Of a stretch of DNA of 64,000 bases, positions 11,018-22,610 are shown in pieces (the stretch's first letter is position 1; every line of letters begins with the position of its first letter). This DNA is from Porodaedalea pini (Eukaryota > Basidiomycota > Agaricomycetes > Hymenochaetales > Hymenochaetaceae). The position numbers and the translations under genes are program-made. The DNA is taken from the NCBI GenBank assembly GCA_002794775.1, contig NBAY01000107.1, forward strand, positions 1 to 64,000, given 5' to 3'. A model generated the notes under the pieces. That model was not told the origin of the DNA. It did not search any database and was given only the letters and a program-made list of their open reading frames with translations.

Positions 11018-11850
11018 GTGCACGTGCATTTCAACTCTCATTTAACCTTAATCTTTCATTTTCTCCTCAAATCCAGCGGCCAATGTATTTCAACCTTGTC
11101 CGTCTCGCCCATCACTCTTTCAATTTATGTGGCTAATGTATCCCTAGGTGTCTGTGCACAGGATGAGACTGCAAGCATCCTTATCCCCGACTTCCTCGAT
11201 CCCGATAGCGAGCTCCAAGGCCAGGTTACCGGGACAGGCACGGAGGGCACGACAAATTTCCTATCGAATATTATCACTGACAGTATTAATATCGCCTACA
11301 CAAGTTGGTCCATTCTCTCCTTCTCGTCTTCAACCCCAACTCATAATTTTCCTAATGATACTCGTCCAAGACGCGACACACTTCGCACAAATCTCTCTGA
11401 CTCCGTAGCGCCCGGCGCAGATGCCATGTTTGATGTGCAATGCGGCCTTGATGCGAATGCTGACTCGGCTTCAGCTGTAGGCAGTGCGCGCACGGTGATG
11501 GAGGCAGAGACATACAGTGGGATGAATATTATGATGACGTTCACCTCGTCTGCCACTCTCTATCGTGGACCATTCATTGTCTCAGAAGTGTAGACACGCC
11601 GAACTCTGCAAGCACCACAAGCACAGTGGAAGAGACGGTGACAGTTACGATGGGAAGTGGAAGCGTATCAGTCTTGTTAACCAGCAGCACGCAGTCGGAA
11701 TCGGGTACTTTGGCTCGTGCAGGTGCTGTAGGCTCCCTAGGGCTAGCTCTTCAATCTCCGCTACTATCCTCGAGACTCTCGCAACGCTGTGCGCCTTCAT
11801 TCTCTTCCACTGGATATCGCAGGCTGCTAACTTTGCTTCTAGTATAGTAA
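11018..11850 (+). pseudogene. Decayed gene for a Ser/Thr-rich surface-type protein
   Basis: The plus frame at 11018-11593 encodes a hydrophobic stretch, then SLGVCAQDETASILIPDF and a Ser/Thr-rich region. It resembles basidiomycete secreted proteins that begin with an IPG/IPDF beta-strand segment and end in a Thr/Ser-rich GPI-type tail. The tail-like part (VEETVTVTMGSGSVS...) continues in a different frame at 11626-11847. No clear splice pair joins the two, and no good start codon with a signal peptide was found. The 167-bp inverted-repeat element lies directly upstream and may have disrupted the 5' end. The family assignment is tentative; unrecognised introns are an alternative to decay. Confidence 0.4.
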
Positions 11851-12556
11851 TCTCTACGTGTATCGTTCCATGTCGTTTGAACGATCTGGTGTTCTCAAAG
11901 ATAGCAGGTGTACAACATTGGTATACGTCGCACCTTCCTAGTCCTTTTCTTTTAGCGGGTTTCTTGGTGTAGACAGTACGAAATGTGACAATTAATAGTA
12001 TTATGATCTCCCAAAGGAACAAGAGGGCACATCGAGCTCTTCATACATTCACCGTACACTCAAGCCATTTGGTCGCCGTTGCAGTTCGCATGAAATTGCG
12101 TGTTATGTGCTATGAGACGTTCGCTTCGCTGTGCGATGACGAGTAGACCTGACTCGTTTAGAGCAAACATGCACGCCACAAGCACACGAGGAAGGCGATC
12201 GTGTCATGGAAACTCTGATATCTTTGAAGGGAGCCAAGAGGAAGTTCGTTTACATCCTGCGCGATACTTACAGTCGGAACTACGTATTTCTCTTCACCGC
12301 TCTGAATTGCCTGTGAAGAGCAACTCGGTGCACTGAATCTTGCTGCAAGGGTGTCAGACTGTTGATGCACAAAGCATCTTTCATCGACGAGCTTGGGAGA
12401 GAGAAGAACGTTCTCATCGTTGCCTAATCCGTTGACTAATAATAGTGAACAAACCCATTTCACTTAGACACATAGAAGCAGGTACCAAGGGAACTGTTTA
12501 CTCATGCAGCAACGGCGCAAGTCCTCATAATACCTCTACGTGAAGTCTCCTTGGCT
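11851..12556. other. Intergenic, no gene recognised
   Basis: Short open frames only, between the decayed surface-protein gene and the 3' end of the first lipase. Confidence 0.5.
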
Positions 12557-13782
12557 TCACTCGCATACGGACGGCTGCAAACCGATGCCGATGACTACAT
12601 ACAGTTAACTATACATAAAAACTCGTGATTACAAGAAAGCTCACCTTGTCCAAAGTATGAAACGTGAGCTAAGTTGATGCCTGTGGATGGAATGGAGTCA
12701 CTGCACGTCGGATCTTCTTCGCCTGAGCATTGCTTAACGTTCTCCGTGGTTGCTGTTTACGAGCTGTAAGTAATCACGAGTCGAACATGATACAAATGTT
12801 AGCATACAAGGATCCTGGAAGTTCCAGAACTCTGTCTCGCTAAGATGATTGCTTTGAGCAAGATATACAGTGAGTAAATGCGCTGTTTTCCACGCACTGG
12901 TGTCTGTATCCGAGGGATTGCGGGATAAGCGTAGGAACACCGTCTACATCAACAACGGTCAGCGTACTAGAACACCAAACGATCGTCAAAAGGAGCAAAC
13001 CGTAAGTATGCACGGCCCTATAAATATTCCCTGCGCCGATGAGCTTTTCTGCAAGTTGTGCATACGCGGCATCCCCAGTACGCGGCTGACCGAACGTGAA
13101 GACTCGCAGGGGAGTGCCAGGGAAGTTAGACGCAAGAGACACTCCGCCGAGGCTTGCAAGAGATGCACCAAGGCTGTGGCCCGTCGAAATCAGGGAGTAG
13201 TCGCTGTACGTTGCAAGCTGCGCAGAGACGACGGAGACGACGGTGGAAGCGACGCTATTGTACGCCTCCAAGAATCCTACATGCGCTGTAGCGTTATTCG
13301 TATCGGAGACACCCTGCGAGACGTATGGGATACGCGCCCACTCCTCATCTGCAGATATACTGTTTTCAGTAAAGTCATTGAGAAAACAAAAAAAGAAATT
13401 CGGACCTCTTATGAAGTCCTCAAGCTGCTGGCTGCCTCGGAAAGCAACAATAATCTGCTTGTTTGTATCGTCGCGTGCGATGTATCCCTGTGTATTCGTT
13501 GACGCGTTGTTGAGCTGCAGCAAGGTGAGAAATTGTCGACTTCTCTGGCACAAACGGAGATCACGAAAATCTACTACATACTGTCTCGACAAGCGTGTTC
13601 CCGAGCGGACTAGGGCAGGAAGGCTGATATGCACCGACAGAGAAGCTAGTAAAGCGCGTGAAGTCATCCAGTAAGTCCTGCGAAATTGACCGCCGCTTGA
13701 AGGTAGAGTCCTGAGTAGGATTGGCCGCAATGTCCGCAATGTGCAATGCAAGGAGCGAGGCTATACTGAAAAGTTTAAACAT
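12557..13782 (-). CDS. Secreted class 3 (fungal) lipase, copy 1
   Basis: Seven exons (13582-13782, 13406-13514, 13001-13348, 12898-12943, 12808-12839, 12645-12752, 12557-12594) close to 293 residues. An N-terminal signal peptide (MFKLFSIASLLALHIADIAA) is followed by a dibasic KRRS processing-like site. Family motifs are TQGYIARDDT, IIVAFRGS (oxyanion region) and the nucleophile elbow TGHSLGASLAS with Ser162. The catalytic Asp is in the HTYDGVPT segment, as in Aspergillus feruloyl esterase A, and the catalytic His is around the RHxETEFW segment. Cysteines near the C-terminus probably form disulfides. It likely hydrolyses triacylglycerols or other esters outside the cell. It lies head-to-tail with a broken copy 1 kb away; an intact third copy sits at 48.5 kb with the same exon sizes. 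Confidence 0.92.
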
Positions 13783-13850
13783 GATGAGAGGCAGAAGTCA
13801 CCACTTTCCAAGCCGTCTAGCGACTGATTTCGTTGCAAGGACCTTGTTGG

Positions 13851-13858
13851 TATTTATA
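13851..13858 (-). promoter_or_regulatory. TATA box of lipase copy 1
   Basis: TATAAATA on the minus strand, about 70 bp upstream of the start codon. All three lipase copies keep a TATA-like element at this place. Confidence 0.55.
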
Positions 13859-13859
13859 C

Positions 13860-14820
13860 GCCCCGAGGGTCTTTTCAGCGAAGCTGAGATTGCCGACATT
13901 CTGGTTAGTCCGGCCAATGGCTTGAGAAGAATTTGCTGAAAACTGTTACTAGTACCAGTACTAGTGCCTAAGATGAGCGGCTGCAGTCTATAATACCCTG
14001 TGAAATTCAACAGCACCCGTCTCAAGATCGCCCAGACGCGTCCGGGAAGAGGTTACGGTTAAAAGTATACGAGCCTTTTCACGTGATTCATTCATTTCGA
14101 CACCACAGAGGATTTGCACCCGCAACTATATACTGATTTAACGTAGGGTGCATAATATAATAATGTCTCGTGGGACCCGGAGGGAAGTACATTCATGGCG
14201 ACTCGCTAGAGCTGATTATTTTGTCTGAAGAGAGAGCAACTGTCAATGCCAGCCAAACAGATCCACTGACTCCAAGTATGTATGTCTAATTAACATTCAT
14301 TAATGTTCGATTCTCGGAAGTGACAATTCAGCTGCATCTGGATATCTAGATAATCTACGCCGTCATCAAAATACGGTATGGAAGATCAACGCGAACAGCA
14401 TCAAGTTCAGTCAAAAGGCTGTGGGCCGAGAGTCATTAAATACAATTTTGTTATAGCGGGAGAGCCAGATCTAGAACTTCGAAAGGCGAGGAATGCACAA
14501 CAATAAGAGATAGTTCTCGCGAACCTTAAGCGGCTTCGATTCCGTTGATTCCTGATCGTCGACTTTATCTCATCTACAGAGAAATTTATTTTGATTCAGC
14601 ATTACGGATGCAAACCTTCTCGTTACTAAGGCTCTGAGAAATTGCCTAACGATATTACCAAGGAGTCATAAATCGAATAAAGAATCAGGAGCCAACAGAC
14701 TAATAGTTGGCTCAGATACGACACTAAAACCGAGAGTAACAAGAAAATCAGCCGATTTCAGAAAGATAATTTCCAGTGGGTATACGCGCGACTTCACTCG
14801 TCCAATGCTAATTTTGGTCT
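13860..14820. other. Intergenic between the two lipase copies
   Basis: Contains the copy 1 upstream region and the copy 2 downstream region. No coding signal was seen. Confidence 0.5.
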
Positions 14821-16027
14821 TCACTGGCACACGGATGGATCCAAGCTGATAGCTATGAGACATGTAGAATTAATAATCCCCTAACTGTGAAGTACTTAAA
14901 AAGCGTACCTTGCCCAAAGTATGTGAGATGCGCTGCATCAATACCCATGGATGGGATAGAGTCGCTGCACGTCGAGTCTTCTTCGCCGGAGCATTGCTTC
15001 ACGTTGTCCGCGGTTGCTGTACCCGTGCTGTTGGGTAAAAATAATCATTAATACAACTGCGAAGTGTGCTTACAAGGATCTTGGAAGTTCCAGTATTCCG
15101 TCTCGCTAAAGCAGCATTATTGAGCAAGGCATGTGAAAGATGGAGAAATCCTTTTATACTCACTGGTGCTGATATCCGATGGCTTGTGGGATGATAGTAG
15201 GAACACCGTCTGCATCAAGCATAGTCAGCATATTAGAACACTCAACCGTCGTCAAAGGAACGGACCAGTCGTATGCACGGCCCTGAAAATATTCCCTGCG
15301 CCAACGACGTTCTCCGCAAGCTGTGCGTATGCGGGATCACCGGTACGAGGCTGGCCGAAAGTGAAAACTTGCAGGGGAGTGCCGGGGAAGTTAGACGCAA
15401 GGGACACGCCACCGATGCTTGCAATCGCCGCGCCGAGGCTGTGGCCAGTCGAGATGGAGCTGTGAAGAGACTGTGGAGAGCACGGTGGAGGCGACGCTGT
15501 TGTATGCACCCAAGAACCCTGTGTGAGCCGTAGCGTTATTCGTGTCGGAAACTCCCTGCGAGACGAATGGGGTAAGCAAGATCTCCGCATCTGCTTGACG
15601 GGTGATCCGAGTCAGTAAAGGCGGTTGGTGGATGCCTGGGGTATACGGACCTGTTAGAAAGTCTTGTAGTTGCTGGCTGCCTCGAAAAGCGACAATTATC
15701 TGCTTGTTTGTGTCGTCGCGTGTGACGTAGCCCTGCGTGTTGGAAGTCGTGTTGCTGAACTGCAACAAGGCAAGGATTTATTACTTCTCCGGTGCAAACA
15801 GAACTCGTCAAAGATCGTATACATACCGCTTGGACAAGTGTGGTTCCGAGTGGACTAGGGCAAGTCGCCTGGTATGCGGCAGAAGAGAAGTTGGTGAAAC
15901 GAGTGAGCTGATCCAGTAGGTCCTGCGAAATCGAGCGCCGCTCAAGGGTAGAGTCTGGAGCAGGATTGGCCGCAGTGCCCACAGCGTACAATGTAAAGAG
16001 CGAGATTATGCTGAAAACCTTGAGCAT
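14821..16027 (-). pseudogene. Class 3 lipase, copy 2, inactivated by a 23-bp deletion
   Basis: All seven exons of the lipase can be aligned with copies 1 and 3, including the signal peptide, the start at 16027 and the stop at 14821-14823. Exons 1 (15827-16027), 2 (15651-15759) and 4 (15164-15209) have exactly the same lengths as in copy 3. Exon 3 (15266-15590) is 325 nt instead of 348. The missing 23 nt lie near 15456-15458, just before the GHSLG serine motif, and remove the segment matching DAHPDYSL of copy 3. The frame is shifted before the catalytic serine. The downstream coding sequence, splice sites and TATA box look otherwise preserved, so the loss is probably recent. Short CTC microhomology flanks the deletion. 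Confidence 0.88.
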
Positions 16028-16095
16028 GATGAAGAAAAGCGCTACTTGCGAAGATGTCCGGTCACTGGTGTCTGCCGCGAGGACATTACTCTCGC

Positions 16096-16103
16096 ATTTA
16101 TAC
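16096..16103 (-). promoter_or_regulatory. TATA-like box of lipase copy 2
   Basis: TATAAATG on the minus strand, about 70 bp before the start codon, in a promoter clearly homologous to that of copy 3. Confidence 0.45.
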
Positions 16104-16941
16104 GCTCTCGAGGGTCTCTCCGGCGTGATTAGGCGAGCCGAAATCACCAGCGTTCTGATGAGTCCGGCCGATAGCTCGAGAAATATTACTGCACAGCCGG
16201 TTGTCGTCGCTTCAGGCGGATGCTCAAACTCCTTCGAGATGAACGGCTGTAATGAAGTGTACGCCATCGCTAGATCGTCCGAGTCAAAGATGAGCTTTGG
16301 AACGCATGGTTACCAGTGTTTTCACGTGGCCCAGCCGCCCATCGCGCCATTTCTCAAGCGTAAAGAAAGATGGCCATGAGGATCTGCATCCGCAAGCATT
16401 CATTCGATCGGTATGCACTGCGTCATTTGATCCATTAGGCAAGGGTAAGGTAGTAAATTTGGGGGCATGTGGACTCTCGACATGAGACTTCGTAGAGAGG
16501 ATAGAGCATTTGAATGGTGCAAACTGAACAATTCCGATTGTTTTGTCCAAAGCGAGAGCGAGAAGAGCAGTTAATCACTAGAAAGATACCTCAGTGTTGC
16601 CGAGGAAATACCTCTAGACGGACATCGACATACTAGTATCATGAAAACAACTGTTCATATGCCTGTGGAAGTCTACGTGGCAGATGCCGGCATTTGATAT
16701 CAACCTTAAGAACGTAAGCTTTGAGTGCCGTCTGTGAAATTGAAGAACAAGAAGGACCAAGCGAGGTACAGTAACTGAGGTAGAGGAAAGTATATAGTGT
16801 TGAACTGAGAAGCTAATCTAAAATAGCAGCGCATTCTCACGGATATAAAGTGGCTTTGATTGTGTTGATTGGCGATCGTTCAGTTGTTCAAGATGAAGTG
16901 CACGCCCAAGCCTTGAGTGAGCCCGAGTAGTCCACACGTCC
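16104..16941. other. Upstream region of lipase copy 2
   Basis: The part up to about 16.5 kb is homologous in inverted orientation to about 48.03-48.45 kb (shared GAGAGTCCACATGC and ATGGATCAAATGACGC). The rest, before the next gene, has no recognised content. Confidence 0.6.
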
Positions 16942-19828
16942 ATGCCTCCATCAGCGCAGGACTACTCACATTACAGAGAGTATGTGATAATCTTTTTTGA
17001 AAGATATTGTCTGATTTTCTCTCATTTCATAGGCCAGACAACGAAAACAATGGCTACGACAGCGACTTCGTGCCGGCCCAAGATTTCCACCGTTTTCCGG
17101 CCAAGTACGTCGACGACGAGGAACACTACACCGTGAGCGGACGTTCCCAGCATTATGCAGACTCGGATCCCAGGTCTCGCTTCACTGGCCGCTCGCGCAC
17201 GAGCTCGTCGGCAAAACGCAGCCGGAAGACCTCATCCTCAACAGCGCGTGAGCTCGTACGCGCCTTGCTCAACGAAAGGCTCGAAGCCGATTCGAGCAGC
17301 GATGCGCAGCTTGCGCGCGCATATGATGTCCTCCGCGCCGAGTCACGTCGGGCTGCTGACGCAGAACGCATTGCACTGGAGAGTGCCGAACGTCTGAAGG
17401 GCCTTGCTGTTGCTCGCACCGCCGCACAGAAGGATGCTGCACGAGCGCATGCGGAGTTGAGGGAATACAAGCTACAGCTCGAAAATGCACAGCGGCAACT
17501 CGAGGATGCAAATGCTATAGCGGCAGCAAGCGATGCGGACCGCGTTCGGGCAGAGCGGACGATGGGAAGGATGAAGCGGACGATGGAGAGATTCCGCGAG
17601 GGTGAGCTAGCGAGGCGCGCAAGGGAGCAGGGCTGGAGAGAGGGACGTCATGAGGCGTTGAGGAGCGTTGCGGCGCAGATGAGGATGGGTGTAAGAGGCC
17701 CGATTGTTGAAGATGATGACGACGAGGCATTGCAAACGCCGACGTCGAATGTTCCATTGCCTGTCCCACCACCAGCATCCGTGCCCGTCATGTCCCGCCG
17801 TTCAGCGACACCTACCCTTCGTCGTTCTACCCAAACGCCTGTGCCGACCCAGCCAGACTGGCAGGCAGCCCCTGTCCCGGAAGTCATCCGTCAACAGACA
17901 ACGCCTCCAAGGCGGCGCGCACAGACACCCTCGTGGCAGCTACCAGTTTCCCCTCCTGCATCCATTCCCGTCTTCCCGGGTGTGAACAGGACACCCGGTC
18001 CTCGTCACGGTGCATCGGCATACGACGACTTGGACCCTGTTCCAGAAACGCGAGAACGGAATGCTGTCCCCGACCACATTATCATCCGCTCACCTGTCCC
18101 TGTACATGCTCCACCTCGTCCCCCTTCGACATCACAACCTGTCTATCCTCCGCGTCTGTCTTCACCGCAATCGACGCGCCCGACACACATCTCCTACCCC
18201 CACTCGCAGACCCAGCATCACCATGTGCGGCACCACAGCATAGACGACCCTGCTGCACTCGCATCTGCGTCTGCGAATCGCATTTACTCTCAGTATGCCA
18301 CCTCATCCGAGTCCTCTAGCAGCGAACCTGTGCGTCCACCCTCGAGGGTTGCGCGACATAGGCATGGGCTACCGCAGCAGGAAACCGTGTGTCCGATCTA
18401 TTTATCCATTCTAATCGTTTTGTTGACGACTTCGGTATAGATAATTCCCCGCCCCGCACCAGGGTCTAGCCAACGCTTCACACCGCCCGTTCGCCCACCG
18501 TCTGCATCCGGCTCCATTCCGGCTTCCGCAGCTGCCCTCGCCCGCCAGCGCCATCGTCCTACCTCAATTAGCTCATCTTCTACTACGTCCTCGTCTCGCA
18601 CGGAAACGACCTTCCCCGCACCCTCGCGTGTCGCACAACTTCGGAGACAGCCTCTCGGTGAAAGGAGCCATAGTGTGGAAAGTGGGTCCAGCGTCCCAGG
18701 TAGGCTCGTTTCCCCAACAAAGTAGAATGATCTATTCTTTACTTCCTTGAAACAGGGATTATTATCGAACCACCCAGTCGTCCTGAGAGTATAGACACGG
18801 TCGCTACCGGTGTGACACTCCCATCGCACCTTTCGCCGTTTGGGCAGTCAGAGCCTGAGCTTTCTGAGGATGTGGAATCGCCCGCTTGGGGAATGCAGCC
18901 CCAAATTCAACCTCAGATACAGCCCCAAAGGCCGCCCTCGCGGACGGGATTCATGTACGGCCCGCCGAGCCCTTCTGCAGGCATCCAGCCTCCGATGGGA
19001 TTTGGGGCAGGCGGTGCAGGTATTTCTGGTACTCCCGGCCGAGGAGGAGGAATGGGGTTTGCAAGCCCGCCATCGCCAGTTATGTCCCCAACTATCAACT
19101 TTGGCGCACCTCCACCCTCTATGCCTCCTATGCAGCCATCTAGGCCGCGCCATATGGGCACGACCGACGCTCCGCCAGCGCGTCCAGGTAGTGCGGCAGA
19201 CTACTTCGCCGGGGACCATCATCGCAGCAGGCATGGGCACGGACATGGACATCGGCGAGAGCCCGCCGGTATGGGCGCGAGTGTGGAGGCGCTGGGAATC
19301 ACAGACCCGAATGCGTTCCATGACCCGGACACGGATCCCTCGGTCGAAGAAGAGGACGAGGATGAATTTGGGAGAGAGCGCGCTCCGACGCCGCGTGCGG
19401 CCGCAAACGCGTATGCATTCAATGAGCACAGAACGGGATTTGACGAACGGCGCGGGCCTGGTGGTGGCACATCCGAGGGCGGGGGCGTGAGTCGGCGAGG
19501 TGTAGTTCCTACCCCTGGGTTTGCCCCTCCGCGTCCGCCGTCGCGCACTTCGGCGGTGGCGTTTGAAGAGTTCGGGTTTGACTCCCCGCGTCGGGTGCCA
19601 CTCCCCGCCTCATCCTCTGTGTCTGCTTACGCCTCCCGCCCGGGCTCCGTTGCTCCTGGAGGAAGCGGAGGCGCTGCTGGATCCAAAGGGGCAAGGAGTC
19701 GCAAGACATCGATGCTGAACGGTGGGATCGGCTCGAGGACGGCGGATGGGGGTGGTAGTCGACCGACATCGCGCACTGCGTTCGGAAATACGCCGTTCGT
19801 GCGCTCAAGTGGGCTATACGATGACTGA
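16942..19828 (+). CDS. Large coiled-coil, proline-rich protein, unrecognised
   Basis: Four exons (16942-16979, 17033-18386, 18441-18699, 18756-19828) close to 907 residues. The start is the ATG of a 38-nt first exon. Residues about 10-60 form a short Tyr/Asp-rich segment (NGYDSDFVPAQDF). About 85-235 is a long Ala/Arg/Glu coiled coil (RTAAQKDAARAHAELREYK), probably a dimerisation region. The rest is Pro/Ser/Thr-rich and then Gly/Pro-rich low complexity, with acidic and Arg-rich patches. No enzymatic domain was seen. The architecture suggests a cytoskeletal, septal or polarity scaffold, but that is a guess. A weak copy of the N-terminal segment may exist on the minus strand near 31.4-31.6 kb. 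Confidence 0.8.
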
Positions 19829-20629
19829 TTTCTTGCTCTTCTAGATATTCTTATGCGATTCCCCCTCTGTGATTTTTTTCACTCACTCACATCTCAAGAC
19901 CTGCCTTATTTTACTCTCGGCTTATCTTTCCGGATTTTACTTGATTACTCATTGACTTGTTTACGTCCCGGTTCTTCGCTCCGCTGTGCTACCTCCCTCT
20001 ACTTTCACTTACGGACTCATTTACTCGCGATTCTATGCACGATATGCTTATCTTCTGCATGACACTGTCTTACTGTACTCATGTCTGTTTCCTAACGCTC
20101 GGGTAATATATACGTGTACTCTAATCCATCTAAAGAATGGCTCTTAAGCTTGTTGGACCTTGACTTGCGAGGCATCAGAGCGAATGAAGCTGATAGGACT
20201 TAGCGCACACACGATAGGAAGGATCAAATTTCTATTGAGCTACAGGCACAGGCCAGCGCGATACCGTACTATACATGCATGCGTACATTTATGCATATCG
20301 TGAAGACGAGAGCAGATCAGGTCAGAATGGGTCGATTAAAGGAGCATATAAGTCCGAATGAATCGAGGACGTGGATAGGAGAAAAGGCTGTGTGCTGTGA
20401 TGAGACGTGATGGAGTCGACGACCACACACACAAGCAGAACGCGAACGACGAAGACTAATGACTGGATTGAAGCGAGGCGAGACGGAGACAGAGATGACT
20501 GAAGGATATATAGGATATCGATGTGGTTTGGCATGCGAGACGTGAACAGGTAGTGGGCGAGAGGCTATATGAAGATGCAAAAAAATTTGGAGGTGCATAT
20601 ATGCAGACGAAATACCATCGACTTACCTT
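19829..20629. other. Intergenic between convergent genes
   Basis: Pyrimidine-rich 3' flank of the coiled-coil gene, then the 3' flank of the HMG-like gene. No gene was recognised. Confidence 0.5.
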
Positions 20630-21188
20630 TTACTCGTCCTCCTCGTCAGCAGGAGATTCCTCGTCTTTCTCGACGGCCTTTGTCTTCTTGGAGCGTGGCT
20701 TCTTGGCGTTCTCTTTGTCCGCCTTAGGCTTCTTCGGCTTCCGCTCTGGGACGGCCTGACCACGCTTTGGGTTCTCCGGCGATTCACGCCAGAGCGCAGC
20801 AACCTGTGGTGACCAGGACGCGTCAGTAAAACCAAGAGAACCTTACAGGTAAGACCAAAGCGGCAGTAGACTCACGGCGGCCATGCCTTCCTTGAAGGGC
20901 TTATCGGAGTTTTTTTCCTTCCAGATCTTAAGCTGCTCGCTCATAAAGATATTGTACGCGCTCGGAGCACGCTTTGCCTTGGCTATCAAACGCGTCAGAG
21001 ATAATGGCAAAGTATGAGATTGAAAGGAAGAAGACTCACGCTCGCCATCTGCTTTCTTTGTTTTGTTATTGGCAGTGCGGGTTGCGGCTTTGGTAGTCGT
21101 CTCTGCATAGGTGGAGGCGTCTCAGGTCAGTACTTGCGCAGCCCAAGAACAAAGCGGCGGGTTTCTCACGAGTAGCAGCGCGAGGCAT
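20630..21188 (-). CDS. HMG-box-like small chromatin protein
   Basis: Four exons (21170-21188, 21040-21102, 20876-20982, 20630-20803) close to 120 residues. The N-terminus is basic (TKAATRTANNKTKKADGE). The core KRAPSAYNIFMSEQLKIWKE ... EGMAAVAALWRESPENPKRG fits the first helices of an HMG/YABBY-type box: the Pro-Ser-Ala-Tyr-x-x-Phe-Met turn, then the mid-box aromatic and Trp. The tail is Lys/Pro-rich and ends in an acidic DEEDE cluster, as in HMGB/NHP6-type proteins. The likely role is non-sequence-specific DNA bending in the nucleus. Compared with classical NHP6, the third helix is less obvious, so a related fungal YABBY-like family is the alternative. Confidence 0.72.
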
Positions 21189-21879
21189 GTTGGAAACTGA
21201 TGTTTGGAGGTGAGAGCGAGGATCGGTGAAGATGCTGAGGTGGTGAAGGTAGAAAGCAAGGACTATTGGGAAAGAGGAGGCAACGCGAGCGTGCTTTTGT
21301 ACGGGTGACAAAACGCGCAGCGTCACGAACCAACCACCGCCACGCACGTGGTTTCAGCGACTTCGTCACACGCAACATGACGTGTCAAATGGGACCCTTT
21401 CACATTGAAAATGCTGCAAACGTCCTGAGACTCATCTTGACTTTCTCAAGTTCTTCAGGAAACCAACAGTAGAAAATTCATGGTACGCCTGTATCAATGC
21501 TCAACGAGGGGAGAAAGGTTGCAATTTGCTACTGTCACTGATCTGCTCGTTAACTTCTCCGGTTACTGGCTCCCCAGACTGTTATCTGAACTGCGTCTTC
21601 TAAATAGAATCTTGACTGCGCTAGGACTTCGTTTTGTGCTGAGTCTACACAATGAAAGTTTCTATTGTATAGAGGAAATCACATCATCTAACCGTGAAAA
21701 ATGTAGTCCATTTACAGGACTCGTGCAAGGCATACGTGCCGGGAGCACAGGCAGCATTCATGTCCTCGACAATCACGAAAGCCATGACAGGGATGGGAGA
21801 TACGCCGATTTTTTGTAATGAGTCGGTAAATGCAGCATCTGTTATATATCGACTTTCTCATCCAGCTTCGCAGACACTG

Positions 21880-22610
21880 CGCCAGAACAGCCTGGCCGCA
21901 AAGCCCAAATTTCTGACATAACTGCCGCAAAAGTTCGTTAATCTGCGTCTTCGCTGAAACTGGTCTCTGACCTTCTTTCGGACCGTTGCAGATATCATTC
22001 GAACATGCCTGGACACCCGAAGGCCATGCTAATTATCCTCGACCCGATGAGCGGCTTTCTGTGAGTTGCGCATTGCTCTCGGCCGACATACTATCTTACA
22101 CAGACCCAAGGCTCACGAAAGACGGAAGCGCTATCTTACGAGAGATCGCAGCCGCACATTCAATGGCAAGATTGAGCTGAGTCGGACGCAGGACAAAGAG
22201 TGCGGAGATGGAACGCCGAGTGTCATTATCCTTTGGTGCGTGCTGGGTTTCCGTCGGTCGAGACAGGGCTAATTAATGTACAGTGTTTCAGGTAGTAAAT
22301 ACTTTCCCAATCGCTTCAGCCATTAGAGCGGAATACGCATCCCATTGTCACCATATCTGCCTTCAACAAGGTGTTGAAGGAGGCGCTCGAGGCGATTGAC
22401 CGCGTATCCATCCCCATCGATACATCATATGACGATGACATGCTCACGCTCTTCAAAACGTCTAACGGGACCAAGAATTTCGTACGTTGATCAGAGCCCA
22501 TGTGCCGACTTGCACTACAGGCCGTCCGCACCGTCACATAGAGCGACGCGGGCATCACTACGGTCGACGTCAAGCGCTACACATCCAATACAACAGGTGT
22601 TACAGGAAGT
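21880..22610 (+). pseudogene. Degenerate partial copy of CCT3 (TCP-1 gamma chaperonin subunit)
   Basis: Pieces of the CCT gamma subunit occur in order on the plus strand: GRKAQISDITAAK, IIRTCL, LIILDPMSG, DGSAILREIAAAHS, IELSRTQDKECGDGTPSVII, then HPIVTISAFNKVLKEALEA and DAGITTVDVKRY. They are in different frames, separated by small indels and stops. At least two intron-like segments with GT...CAG ends are retained, so this is a genomic copy rather than a processed retrocopy. It covers roughly the first third to half of the gene, including the ATP-binding GDGT loop, and then stops. A functional CCT3, essential in eukaryotes, must be elsewhere in the genome. Confidence 0.82.
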
